A stretch of DNA of 63,255 bases from JBOGXA01 sp050694175 (GCA_050694175.1 JBOGXA010000023.1:1-63255); one strand, 5' to 3'. Shown: positions 48,477 through 56,697, counted from the first letter of the stretch. The notes: a model not told the origin generated them from the letters alone. Program-made: numbers and translations.

Positions 48477-49507
48477 GCCTTCTTGATGAGTTCGACGGCG
48501 CGCCGGGCGAGGGCGGGAACGCCTTGTTCCATCCGGGCAAAGAAGGGATCGTCGGTCACGCCGGACAGGTGGCGGGCATACGATCCTTCGAGAAGTATCG
48601 CCAACTTCCAGGTCGCCAGCACTCGATACCAGTCGAGGGAGGCCACGTCTCTGCCCGTCATGTCGACGTAGCGAGACACGAGCTCATCTCTACCGGGGAA
48701 GCTCCCCGCCGCAGTCACGGAATGGAGATCCGACAACACGTCCGCTTCGGCGTCGCCCGGTTCGCGCCAGAACGAGATCATCCAGCCGAGATCCGCCAGC
48801 GGATCGCCCAGCGTCGACATCTCCCAGTCCACGATCGCCACCAGGTGGGCCGGCGCCGCGGGAGCGAACATGACGTTGTCGAGCTTGTAATCGCCGTGGA
48901 CGATTGTCGCGGACGACGAGTCGGGAAGATTCTCGCCAAGCCATTCGCCCACGCGCTCCAGCTCCGGCAATGGGCGCGTCAAGGGCAGGGTCATGTCGAG
49001 CTGTCCCGACCACCGCCGCAACTGGCGCTCGAGATAGCCGTGGGGTTTCCCGAACGAAGCCAGACCGCAACGCTGATAGTCGACCCCGTGCAAGTCGACG
49101 AGCGAGTCGATCAGTTCATGGCCGATCCGAGCGCGCTCGGATTCCGTGAAGTAGTCGGGCAGCTCGTTTCGAATGACGACGCCCTCCACGCGCTCCATCA
49201 AATAGAAGGGGGCTCCGATGACGCTCTCCTCTTCGCACAGGAGAACCGTCGCGGGAACGCGCACACCCGTACCTTCGAGCGCAGACAACACCCGGTGCTC
49301 ACGCGCCACATCATGAGCCGAAGGCAGAAATGCGCCGAGCGGCGGACGTCGAAGAACGAGCTCCCGACCGGCCCACGTGACGAAGAAGGTCTCGTTCGAG
49401 TGCCCGGCCCGATGCCTCTCGATCTCGAGGCCGCGGCCGGGCAGATGCTCCGACAGATAGTCGGCCAGAGCGTCTTCGTCCACGAGAGGGGGGAGTGTTG
49501 AACTCAA
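48473..49507 (-). CDS. Phosphotransferase (APH-fold), acyl-CoA dehydrogenase-linked
   Basis: This 344-residue kinase-fold protein has a nucleotide-binding loop region HRAGHSNETFFVTWAGRELV, LRRPPLGAFLPSAHDVAREH, the catalytic motif ATIVHGDYKLDNVMF and metal-binding VAIVDWEMSTLGDPLADLGW. It matches the family fused to or next to acyl-CoA dehydrogenases (ACAD10/11-type), which phosphorylate 4-hydroxyacyl-CoA before dehydrogenation. Start TTG 49507 overlaps the dehydrogenase stop; it is the only plausible start near the conserved N-terminus. Confidence 0.9.
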   Translation of the reverse strand: MSSTLPPLVDEDALADYLSEHLPGRGLEIERHRAGHSNETFFVTWAGRELVLRRPPLGAFLPSAHDVAREHRVLSALEGTGVRVPATVLLCEEESVIGAPFYLMERVEGVVIRNELPDYFTESERARIGHELIDSLVDLHGVDYQRCGLASFGKPHGYLERQLRRWSGQLDMTLPLTRPLPELERVGEWLGENLPDSSSATIVHGDYKLDNVMFAPAAPAHLVAIVDWEMSTLGDPLADLGWMISFWREPGDAEADVLSDLHSVTAAGSFPGRDELVSRYVDMTGRDVASLDWYRVLATWKLAILLEGSYARHLSGVTDDPFFARMEQGVPALARRAVELIKKA

Positions 49508-50721
49508 GTCAGGTCCCCGGTGACACCCTTCGTTCCATCACCGGCCGCGGCAGCTTTGAGGATGTTCCTCGCGATGACCATGCGATGTACTTCGGACGCG
49601 CCGTCGTATATGCGAGCCGCGCGCGCGTCGCGGTAGTAGCGCTCGAGCGGGAAATCGCCCGAATACCCCCACGATCCGTGCACTTGGAGGGCGCGGTCAA
49701 CGATCCGTCCCAGCGCCTCCGAGATGAAGACCTTCGCCATCGCCACCTCTTGTCGGTAGTCTCTCCCCTTCTCGATGAGATAGGCGGCGTGGAGAACCAT
49801 CAGACGGCTTGCATAGAGCTCGATTGCGGAATCGGCGAGCCAATTCTGAACCGTCTGCCGGCGCGCGAGAGGCTCGCCGAACGTCTCCCGTTCAAGTGCG
49901 CGCTCCGCGGCCAGGTCCAGGGCCCGTTGTGCTACTCCGATCCATCGCATTGCGTGAGCGAGGCGTGCGGGCCCAAGCCTGACCTGGGCCAGCACCAGTC
50001 CCTGGCCCCGCCCTCCGAGGAGCGCGTCGTCAGGGACCCGGCAATCCTCGAGGAGAACCTCGCAGTGGCCGCCGGGGGACCGCGCGCCCATCACCGGGAC
50101 GTCACGCACCACGTTCCAGCCTGGATTGTCGGAGTCCACCAGGAAGAGCGAATGGGCGCGGCGGGGGTCGGCATCCGGCTCGGACAAGGCGACTACGATT
50201 GCGAAGCGAGCCCCCATTGCTCCGGTGATGAACCACTTCGCCCCGTTCAGCACCCACCCGTCGCCGTCCCGCTCCGCCCTCGCCCGCAAGGCTGTGGGGT
50301 CGGACCCTCCCTCAGGCTCCGTCATTGCGAAGCAGGAACGGGCCCGGCCCTCGGCGAGAGGCCGAAGGTATTCTTCGAGCTGCGCGGGCGTTCCCGCGTG
50401 CAGCAGCAGGTGCATGTTGCCCTCGTCGGGGGCCATGGCGTTGAGCGCCAGGGATGCCAGCCCGGAGACTCCACATTCCTGCGAAACGATCGCCATCCCC
50501 AGTGCACCCAGGCCAAGACCGCCCCACTCGGCGGGAAGGTGAGGATTGAACAACCCCTCGGCCCGAGCGCGGTCGCGGAGCTTCGCCACCACCTCATCGA
50601 ATGCGGGACCCTCGAGCTCCTCGTCGACCTCATGCTCGGCGGGGAGCACGACCTCGTCCACGAACGTTCGCACGCGCCGCTGAAGATCTTTGATCTCGTC
50701 GGGCAGATCGAAATCGATCAC
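49504..50721 (-). CDS. Acyl-CoA dehydrogenase (ACAD10/11-like)
   Basis: This 405-residue FAD enzyme begins MIDFDLPDEIKDLQRRVRTF. It contains CFAMTEPEGGSDPTALRARA, WVLNGAKWFITGAMGARFAI, QGLVLAQVRLGPARLAHAMR and the C-terminal IVDRALQVHGSWGYSGDFPL-ERYYRDARAARIYDGASEVH. With the phosphotransferase and HAD genes downstream it resembles the ACAD10/11 pathway, in which 4-hydroxyacyl-CoAs are phosphorylated and rearranged for beta-oxidation. GTG 50721 has the ribosome site AAGGGAGAAGC directly upstream. Confidence 0.92.
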   Translation of the reverse strand: MIDFDLPDEIKDLQRRVRTFVDEVVLPAEHEVDEELEGPAFDEVVAKLRDRARAEGLFNPHLPAEWGGLGLGALGMAIVSQECGVSGLASLALNAMAPDEGNMHLLLHAGTPAQLEEYLRPLAEGRARSCFAMTEPEGGSDPTALRARAERDGDGWVLNGAKWFITGAMGARFAIVVALSEPDADPRRAHSLFLVDSDNPGWNVVRDVPVMGARSPGGHCEVLLEDCRVPDDALLGGRGQGLVLAQVRLGPARLAHAMRWIGVAQRALDLAAERALERETFGEPLARRQTVQNWLADSAIELYASRLMVLHAAYLIEKGRDYRQEVAMAKVFISEALGRIVDRALQVHGSWGYSGDFPLERYYRDARAARIYDGASEVHRMVIARNILKAAAAGDGTKGVTGDLT

Positions 50722-50858
50722 GCTTCTCCCTTTACCACAATGCCGTGGGGCGACCCGTCGGCCATCCGCTCGGTCACTCGCCTGCGAGGCAGACGATATA
50801 ACCGGACGCGCTTACAATCCGGCCAGCGATCGAGCCCATTCGATGCGGGGAGGCATTT

Positions 50859-51098
50859 GTGGCCGACGGTGTGCGAGCCTACGTACTGGTGCAGACGGCG
50901 GTGCATGCGAGTCACGTGGCGAAAGAGATAAGGGCCCTGGACGGTGTCGAATCGGCCGACGACGTGTCCGGCCCCTACGACGTGATCGTCAGGGTCGGCG
51001 CATCCGATATGGATTCGCTGGGAAGACTGGTTGTCTCGAAGATCCAGGGGGTCGACGGAATCACTCGAACGTTGACCTGTCCGGTCGTGGAGCTCTGA
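50859..51098 (+). CDS. Lrp/AsnC-type ligand-binding (RAM) domain protein
   Basis: This is a 79-residue stand-alone RAM/ACT-like domain: RAYVLVQTAVHASHVAKEIR, ADDVSGPYDVIVRVGASDMD and SKIQGVDGITRTLTCPVVEL. It lacks the helix-turn-helix of full Lrp regulators, as do many actinobacterial small RAM proteins that bind amino acids or act as partners. GTG 50859 with GGGGAGG 5 nt upstream. It is convergent with larE. Confidence 0.88.
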   Translation: MADGVRAYVLVQTAVHASHVAKEIRALDGVESADDVSGPYDVIVRVGASDMDSLGRLVVSKIQGVDGITRTLTCPVVEL

Positions 51099-51103
51099 CG
51101 ACC

Positions 51104-52027
51104 CTACGCATGGTGGTCGCCGGCCGACCGGATCGTGGGCATGAGGCCGTCGTTCATCGAGCCACTACGCAAGCCACCTAGGTCGAGAGTCACGTACCTG
51201 AACCCAAGCTCCACGAGCGCCGCCGCGATCTGATCGTGGGCGGCCGCGGCCCGTTCGACCTCGTTCGGTGGAACCTCTATGCGGGCGAGGTCCCCGTGGT
51301 CGCGCACACGAAGGTCGCCGAATCCCATAGACAGAAGGAAATCCTCCGCCCTGTCGATCCGCCTGAGCCTCTGCGCGGTGACCGGGATCCCATAGGCGAT
51401 GCGCGATGAGAGGCACGGCGCGGCGGGCTTGCCGGCGGTCGGCAGTCCGAGAGACTCCGACAACGTTCGGATATCGCTTTTGGTAAGCCCGACTTCAACC
51501 ATCGGCGCACGCACCCCCCTCTCGACCGCCGCCCGGTTGCCCGGACGATAGTCGTCGAGGTCGTCGATGTTCGTACCGACCGCAATCTGGGCACCTCTAT
51601 CGGATGCGATCGGCGCGAGAACATCGAACAGCTCAACCTTGCACCAGTAGCAACGATCGCGGTCGTTTCTCTTGTAGTCCTCGCGCTCTAGCTCGCACGT
51701 ACGAACGATTCGATGATTCCACCCTCGCCGGCGCGCCAGTTCCTTCGCCGCCCTCAGCTCTCGACCGGCGAGAGAGGGCGACACCGCCGTGACCGCAAGA
51801 CAGCCCGGCCCCAAAGCCGCGTGCCCTGCCGTGGCAAGAAGAGCCGAGTCGACGCCACCCGAGTACGCAACGACGACCGAACCCATCGCGGTCAAAGTCT
51901 CGATCAGCGCGGTGTATTTGGGAGCCGCCACTACGGCTCCGCTGGGAGTTGTACGAGCGCCGCCGTCGGCGAACGAACGATTATCGCCTCCGGCGACGGT
52001 CCCAGTTCCGCTATCCATTGCCGACAT
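51104..52027 (-). CDS. larE: ATP-dependent sacrificial sulfur transferase LarE
   Basis: This 307-residue PP-loop enzyme converts the biscarboxylated pyridinium precursor to its thiocarboxylate in nickel-pincer cofactor synthesis. The PP-loop is VVVAYSGGVDSALLATAGH. CYWCKVELFDVLAPIA, AVGTNIDDLDDYRPGNRAAV and PAAPCLSSRIAYG contain the sacrificial cysteine. ATG 52027 or 52018 is plausible; the ORF is open much further upstream but overlaps the divergent small gene. No larB or larC is in the window, so cofactor or other sulfur-transfer roles remain open. Confidence 0.88.
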   Translation of the reverse strand: MSAMDSGTGTVAGGDNRSFADGGARTTPSGAVVAAPKYTALIETLTAMGSVVVAYSGGVDSALLATAGHAALGPGCLAVTAVSPSLAGRELRAAKELARRRGWNHRIVRTCELEREDYKRNDRDRCYWCKVELFDVLAPIASDRGAQIAVGTNIDDLDDYRPGNRAAVERGVRAPMVEVGLTKSDIRTLSESLGLPTAGKPAAPCLSSRIAYGIPVTAQRLRRIDRAEDFLLSMGFGDLRVRDHGDLARIEVPPNEVERAAAAHDQIAAALVELGFRYVTLDLGGLRSGSMNDGLMPTIRSAGDHHA

Positions 52028-52058
52028 CTTCGCAGGGAACCCACTACCGTAGGTCACG

Positions 52059-52274
52059 ATGTCTTTATCGCTCCAAGCCGTCGTCGAACCTTTCGAAGAG
52101 TTCGTAAGAGACCCGGCTCTCACGGTCGCCTGCGTGCTGCTCATCGTGGTATCGGTCGCATGGGTCGTCGTCGCACACAGGATCTCTCGTAACCTCCGCG
52201 AGGCCGATCGGGCGACGGGGCCGGCGCCCGGAGCCAAGGGTGCCCGCAGGGTGTGGAAAGAACCGCCCGGTTGA
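52059..52274 (+). CDS. Small single-pass membrane protein
   Basis: This 71-residue protein has one transmembrane helix (ALTVACVLLIVVSVAWVVVA) preceded by a short amphipathic start and followed by a basic cytoplasmic tail containing RISRNLREADRAT and a proline-rich end. It is divergent from larE (31 bp between starts). No family is recognised. Moderate confidence rests on the clean ATG and membrane-like composition. Confidence 0.5.
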   Translation: MSLSLQAVVEPFEEFVRDPALTVACVLLIVVSVAWVVVAHRISRNLREADRATGPAPGAKGARRVWKEPPG

Positions 52275-52473
52275 AGTTTCCCCCGAGCTGGTGGCCGTTT
52301 TCCCCCACTCGGGTAGAGGCGTCGGCCGACTTGCAGCGAATAGTCGGGAAGCGGAGCGGACGCCGGAGGCCGGCTGCCCCCCTTTCCCGCCGGCCTCCGG
52401 CACCGCAAAGCTCCGTCATCTTAGTGAACGAGGGGCACCCGGCCAAGGGGGATCGGCCGGCAGGCGGTTACCG

Positions 52474-53052
52474 CTATCCGGAAGTGGCGCCCGTGGTGAC
52501 GGTGGGACTCGGGGTCGCGCCGGGGCGGGGCTCGACCACGGCATCCCCGTTCGGTGCGAAGTCGAGGCACACCCGGCGACAGCTATCGCCGGTGAACACC
52601 GTCTCGGCGTACCAGCGGTAGAAAACCCGGGCCGAATCGAATTTCATGCTGCTGAGGGGAACCTTGATCGAGATGCTCTTGGGTCCCGCCCGCCACTCAC
52701 TCAAGGACCTCACGTGGCGATCGCTCTTGAACTGCCGATCGCGGTAGAGGTTCGCTACGACGTTGCCACCGGTCGAGCGCGCGAGCGCGTAGTAGTCACC
52801 TCGTTCTCCGTTGCGCACATCGAAGAAGACCAGAATGAACCCGCGCTCGAAGATCTCGCGATTTGTCCACCTACCGCGCATCCCCACCTTGAACGTGGGC
52901 CACCTGCCTCCGGTCATCGTGACGCGTCGGATGTCGAGTAGGCCGCGCACGTCATTTCCGTCTCTCACGACGACATGATTCGCGCCGGCAACCAGCGGCA
53001 CGATGATGGCGACTGCCACAACCGTCAAGGCAAGCGCGATGCGGGCACGCAT
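52474..53052 (-). CDS. Putative secreted protein
   Basis: This 192-residue protein has a signal peptide (ARIALALTVVAVAIIVPLVA, cleavage after AGA). The exported part is probably beta-rich: GLLDIRRVTMTGGRWPTFKV, RGFILVFFDVRNGERGDYYA and SISIKVPLSSMKFDSARVFY, then CRRVCLDFAPNGDAV with two close cysteines and a Pro/Thr-rich tail. No known family. It is transcribed away from the mauD-like cluster, whose first start is about 90 bp away. Confidence 0.65.
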   Translation of the reverse strand: MRARIALALTVVAVAIIVPLVAGANHVVVRDGNDVRGLLDIRRVTMTGGRWPTFKVGMRGRWTNREIFERGFILVFFDVRNGERGDYYALARSTGGNVVANLYRDRQFKSDRHVRSLSEWRAGPKSISIKVPLSSMKFDSARVFYRWYAETVFTGDSCRRVCLDFAPNGDAVVEPRPGATPSPTVTTGATSG

Positions 53053-53140
53053 CGAGCCATCCTAATGTCGCAGGTCGCCGAGGTTAGGGGTTTCACGGAG
53101 AAGGTAGCCTGACGCGGCCATGAGGAGATGCTTGTAACCG

Positions 53141-53722
53141 ATGGACGGGTGGTGGGGTGCTTCCTACCTCGTCCTGTGGTTGTTGGTGCTCGCCCTGGCC
53201 GTTGTCGTCGTCGCCCTGGCCCGCCAGATCGGCACCCTCCACATGCGTCTGGGCCCCCGCGGAGCGCTCGAGATCGACGACGAGGGACCGCCGCTTGGCG
53301 AAGCCCCCCAACCCATCGAGACAGTCGATACACGCGGTGAAGCAGTCACTATCGGGGGACCGGGCGACGGGCAGCTGGTGATGTTCGTCTCGCCCTCGTG
53401 TCGCATGTGCCGCGAGGTGCTGCCGGGTCTGGCGGTCACGGCCGCGGGGGCCGGGCTTGTCCCCTACGTCGTAACCGACGATGAGGAAGCGCCGGGCTCG
53501 CCGGATCTCGATCCGCAACGGCTCAAGGCAGTGGTGGTCGCCGACCCCCGGGTCCCCAAAAACTACGCGATCCCGGGTACTCCGTATATCGTCGTCATCG
53601 ACTCCGTGGGGATCGTGCGGGCGAAAGGAACGGTCAACAACCTCGAACAACTGGAGGGCCTGGTGGACACCGCGTCGCGGCGCACGAACAGCTATCAGGG
53701 GCACACGGAGGCCGGCGAATGA
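53141..53722 (+). CDS. MauD-like membrane-anchored thioredoxin-fold protein
   Basis: This 193-residue protein has one N-terminal membrane helix (about 9-27, LVLWLLVLALAVVVVALARQ), then the MauD-type LHMRLGPRGALEI and a thioredoxin-like domain. The active site is FVSPSCRMCREVLPGLAVTA (CxxC). The cis-proline region AIPGTPYIVVIDSVGIVRAK is intact. MauD helps form disulfides in the methylamine dehydrogenase light chain. Its stop overlaps the next gene (ATGA), a MauA-like protein, which supports the same role here, outside the membrane. Confidence 0.85.
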   Translation: MDGWWGASYLVLWLLVLALAVVVVALARQIGTLHMRLGPRGALEIDDEGPPLGEAPQPIETVDTRGEAVTIGGPGDGQLVMFVSPSCRMCREVLPGLAVTAAGAGLVPYVVTDDEEAPGSPDLDPQRLKAVVVADPRVPKNYAIPGTPYIVVIDSVGIVRAKGTVNNLEQLEGLVDTASRRTNSYQGHTEAGE

Positions 53723-54249
53723 TCGAGGAGCGTCTCGAGGAAGCTTCCGTCGGCCTCGCCCGACGAACTTCTCGCCGTTCGTTCCTGGGCCGGCTGGGAA
53801 CCGGATTCGTTGCTCTGGTCGGCGGTCCGCTCGTTGCGGTTGCGTTGCGACCGGATCGCGCCGAGGCCTATCATCTGTGTGGCCACATCTTCACCACGGG
53901 TTCGTGCCCGCATCCCTACCATCCGAAGACGCGAATCGACAGCTACGGTTACCCCATTCATCCGAAGCACGGATACCCGGTCGACGACCGCGGCCGAATC
54001 TACGTCTCACGCGAACAGAAGCGCAGCAAGACATGCCAGGACATCACGGCCAACAAATACCCGCACTCCCGGCCGACTCGCATCGACGGAGGGTGGAGCC
54101 GCTGTTGCGGTGGGCGCGTTCGTCGTATCGTGGACTGCTGCTCGTACTCACGCACGCGCATTAACGGTGACGCGAGCCTGACCGGCTACTGCTACAACGG
54201 CAGGCGCGTGTTCTGCATCATGTATCGCGATACGAACATCAAGTGCTGA
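53719..54249 (+). CDS. Tat-exported cysteine-rich protein resembling methylamine dehydrogenase light chain (MauA-like)
   Basis: This 176-residue protein has a twin-arginine signal (RRTSRRSFLGRLGTGFVALV) and a mature part with ten cysteines, including paired CC in WSRCCGG and VDCCSYS. The layout DGGWSRCC...DCCSY...YCYN follows the MauA pattern, where two tryptophans form the TTQ cofactor. The first Trp is kept. At the second position, where MauA has WCFG, this protein seems to have YCYN, and no other Trp exists in the mature chain. TTQ is therefore unlikely; a different crosslink or a structural role is possible. No heavy-chain or MauG gene is nearby. It is coupled to mauD and to the mauF-like gene. 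Confidence 0.75.
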   Translation: MIEERLEEASVGLARRTSRRSFLGRLGTGFVALVGGPLVAVALRPDRAEAYHLCGHIFTTGSCPHPYHPKTRIDSYGYPIHPKHGYPVDDRGRIYVSREQKRSKTCQDITANKYPHSRPTRIDGGWSRCCGGRVRRIVDCCSYSRTRINGDASLTGYCYNGRRVFCIMYRDTNIKC

Positions 54250-54920
54250 GTGATCAACTCATTGTTGCGCTCGTGGCGGCATCCGTCGTCGCCGGTTTGT
54301 CGACGCTCTTCTCGCCCTGAGGACTCTCGATGGTCGAGGCCATCGTTCCCGTCGTGCACGGGTCTAGCCGCCTCCGATATGCGCTGGCCGTTGTCCTCCA
54401 CGTGCTGGGAGCCACAATCTCGGCCGCGACAGTCGGCGCGTTGCTCGGGGCGATCGGCGCGCTCGGCGCCGCGCCGTGGGGGTCGGTGGGGCCCATCGCG
54501 GTGGGCGCGGTCGCGCTCCTCTACGCGGCACGCGAGGGATTCGGGGTTCCGATCCCCATCCCCGATGCTCGCCGCCAGGTGCCGGAGTGGTGGCGCAGCT
54601 TCTACTCTCCGCCGGTGGCGTCGTTCCTCTACGGACTGGGCCTCGGGCCCGGCTACTTCACCTTTCTCACCTTCGGCACCTATGTCGCGGTGAGCGTCGG
54701 GGCGTTGGTCTCGGGGAACCCGGTGGTTGCGGCGGCGGTGTGTGCCCCCTTCGGGTTGGCGCGCGGTCTTTCGGTCCTCGTCTCGGCGGGTGCTCACAGT
54801 GGGGAGGACGCCGGAAGGGTCATCGACCGGCTCGAGTCGCTCGCGGGGTCGCGCCTTCCCCGGGTCGCCAACAGCGCCGCTCTGGCGGGCGTGGCCGGGA
54901 TCGCGCTACTCGCGCCATAG
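54243..54920 (+). CDS. CcdA/MauF-like membrane thiol-transport protein with in-frame TGA at the TM1 cysteine (candidate selenoprotein)
   Basis: From GTG 54243 a single frame runs to 54920, interrupted only by TGA at 54318-54320. It reads DQLIVALVAASVVAGLSTLFSP, then TGA, then GLSMVEAIVPVVHGSSRLR (quoted across several short motifs). DsbD/CcdA proteins have SPCG at this point, the redox cysteine of the first membrane helix; here the codon is TGA (residue 26). About five or six helices follow, with a possible partner cysteine in AAAVCAPFGLARGLS. The family moves electrons across the membrane to periplasmic thioredoxin-like proteins such as the upstream MauD. The start overlaps the MauA-like gene by 7 nt. 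If UGA stops, only a 25-residue peptide results and the rest would need the ATG at 54330. Confidence 0.78.
54328..54345 (+). promoter_or_regulatory. Candidate bacterial SECIS hairpin of the CcdA/MauF-like gene
   Basis: Nucleotides 8-25 after the TGA form CGATGG-TCGAGG-CCATCG, a perfect 6-bp stem with a 6-nt loop ending in GG (nt 14-19). The loop distance matches the other candidate, about 14-21 nt from the UGA, and the bacterial SECIS range. A competing shorter hairpin, CTCGA/TCGAG, overlaps it. Confidence 0.5.
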
Positions 54921-54959
54921 GCCGCCCCGACTTGCGCCCGGGCCGCGTCGCCGCTATCT

Positions 54960-54986
54960 TTAGCACTCATAGGACTTGAGTGCTAA
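54960..54986 (+). promoter_or_regulatory. CIRCE element (HrcA operator)
   Basis: TTAGCACTC-N9-GAGTGCTAA is a perfect 9-bp inverted repeat with the standard spacing, 33 bp before the groEL ATG. HrcA binds this site and represses chaperonin genes until heat shock. Confidence 0.97.
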
Positions 54987-55018
54987 CGATTCAGATCCCC
55001 TGTCCAAGGAGGTAGCAG

Positions 55019-56638
55019 ATGACCAAGATCCTCAGCTTCGAAGAGGAGGCACGGCGGGCCCTGGAGCGCGGCATGAACCAGCTGGCGGACGCCGTAAAGG
55101 TGACCCTCGGCCCCAAGGGTCGCAACGTCGTCCTCGAGAAGAAGTGGGGCGCCCCCACGATCACCAACGACGGCGTCTCGATTGCCAAGGAGATCGAGCT
55201 CGAGGACCCCTACGAGAACGTGGGGGCCGAGCTGGTCAAGGAGGTCGCCAAGAAGACGGACGACGTCGCCGGCGACGGAACGACCACGGCCACCGTCCTC
55301 GCTCAAGCGATGGTCCGCGAAGGCCTGCGCAACGTGGCGGCCGGTGCCAACCCGATCGCGCTGAAGAGGGGCATCGAGAAGGCAGTCGACGCGGCCGTCG
55401 AGGCCATCAAGCAGACGTCGCGCGACGTCGAGGGCCGCGGCCAGATCTCTCAGGTCGCAGCGATCTCCGCCAACAACGACCCCGAGATCGGCGAGACCAT
55501 TGCCGAGGCCATGGACAAGGTCGGTAAGGACGGGGTCATCACTGTCGAGGAGTCCAACACATTCGGGCTCGAGCTCGAGCTGGTCGAGGGAATGCGTTTC
55601 GACAAGGGCTACATCTCGCCCTACTTCGTCACCGATGCCGAGCGCATGGAGGCAGTGCTGGATGAGCCATACGTGCTCATCGCCAACCAAAAGATCTCGG
55701 CGGTCAAGGACCTCCTGCCGGTGCTCGAGAAAGTGATACAGGCGGGTAAATCCCTGCTGATCGTCGCCGAAGACGTCGAAGGTGAGGCGCTCGCCACCAT
55801 CGTCGTCAACAAGATCCGCGGCACCTTCAAGGCCGCAGGGGTCAAGGCCCCCGGCTTCGGCGACCGGCGCAAGGCCATGCTCGGCGACATCGGTGTGCTT
55901 ACCGGCGGCCAGGTCATCTCCGAGGAGGTCGGCCTCAAGCTCGAGTCGGTCGGGCTCGACATGCTCGGTAAGGCGCGCAAGGTCGTGATCACCAAGGACG
56001 ACACCACCATTGTCGAGGGCGGCGGTTCGGCCGACGACATCACCGGCCGGATCAACCAGATCAAAGCCGAGATCGACCGGTCGGACTCCGACTACGACAA
56101 GGAGAAGCTGCAGGAGCGGCTCGCGAAGCTGTCGGGTGGGGTCGGCGTCATCAAGGTGGGCGCCGCCACGGAGGTCGAGCTCAAGGAGAAGAAGCACCGC
56201 ATCGAGGACGCCGTCCAAACGACGAAGGCGGCGGTCGAGGAGGGCATCGTTGCGGGTGGCGGTGTGACGCTTTTGGCCGCGCAGGAGTCCCTCGAGAAGC
56301 TCGAGGTGCCCGCCGATGAACAAACCGGCGTGTGGATCGTCAAGCGGTCGCTCGAGGAGCCGCTGAAGATCATCGCCCGCAATGCCGGGCTCGAAGGCGG
56401 CGTGGTTGTCGAGAAGGTGCGCACACTGGGGCCGGGTGAGGGTCTCAACGCGGCGACCGGTGAGTACGGCGACCTCTTCAAGGACGGTGTCATCGACGCT
56501 GCCAAGGTCACCCGCTCGGCGCTGCAGAACGCGGCATCGATTGCGGCGCTGTTCCTCACGACCGAGGCGATCATCACCGACAAGCCCGAGAAGGAGAAGG
56601 CCCCGGCCATGCCGGGTGGCGGAGACATGGACTTCTAG
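55019..56638 (+). CDS. groEL: Chaperonin GroEL (60 kDa)
   Basis: This 539-residue chaperonin has MNQLADAVKVTLGPKGRNVV, the ATP-binding DVAGDGTTTATVLAQAM, the apical domain (about 190-375) and the C-terminal tail AMPGGGDMDF. Actinobacteria often have two groEL genes, and the copy without groES, ending either GGM-rich or His-rich, stands alone. Here no groES is adjacent, and the tail is short and glycine/methionine-type. A CIRCE operator and ribosome site AAGGAGG (about 9 nt upstream) precede it, and a terminator follows. Confidence 0.97.
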   Translation: MTKILSFEEEARRALERGMNQLADAVKVTLGPKGRNVVLEKKWGAPTITNDGVSIAKEIELEDPYENVGAELVKEVAKKTDDVAGDGTTTATVLAQAMVREGLRNVAAGANPIALKRGIEKAVDAAVEAIKQTSRDVEGRGQISQVAAISANNDPEIGETIAEAMDKVGKDGVITVEESNTFGLELELVEGMRFDKGYISPYFVTDAERMEAVLDEPYVLIANQKISAVKDLLPVLEKVIQAGKSLLIVAEDVEGEALATIVVNKIRGTFKAAGVKAPGFGDRRKAMLGDIGVLTGGQVISEEVGLKLESVGLDMLGKARKVVITKDDTTIVEGGGSADDITGRINQIKAEIDRSDSDYDKEKLQERLAKLSGGVGVIKVGAATEVELKEKKHRIEDAVQTTKAAVEEGIVAGGGVTLLAAQESLEKLEVPADEQTGVWIVKRSLEEPLKIIARNAGLEGGVVVEKVRTLGPGEGLNAATGEYGDLFKDGVIDAAKVTRSALQNAASIAALFLTTEAIITDKPEKEKAPAMPGGGDMDF

Positions 56639-56659
56639 TCCAGCCACCACAAGTTGCAA

Positions 56660-56688
56660 GAGGCCCCCGGGATCCGGGGGCCTCTTTC
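56660..56688 (+). terminator. Rho-independent terminator of groEL
   Basis: GAGGCCCCCGG and CCGGGGGCCTC form an 11-bp stem with a GAT loop, followed by TTTC, starting 22 bp after the groEL stop. Confidence 0.88.
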
Positions 56689-56697
56689 GTGCGTTCC

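Noticed and set aside
49495..50931. 478-aa ORF antisense to the acyl-CoA dehydrogenase
   Set aside because: Shadow frame; the sense strand has complete acyl-CoA dehydrogenase motifs and a good ribosome site.
11873..54320. TGA reassigned to Trp or Cys throughout the genome
   Set aside because: Many genes in the window end in TGA, often overlapping the next start, so TGA is the normal stop. Only the two redox sites read through sensibly.
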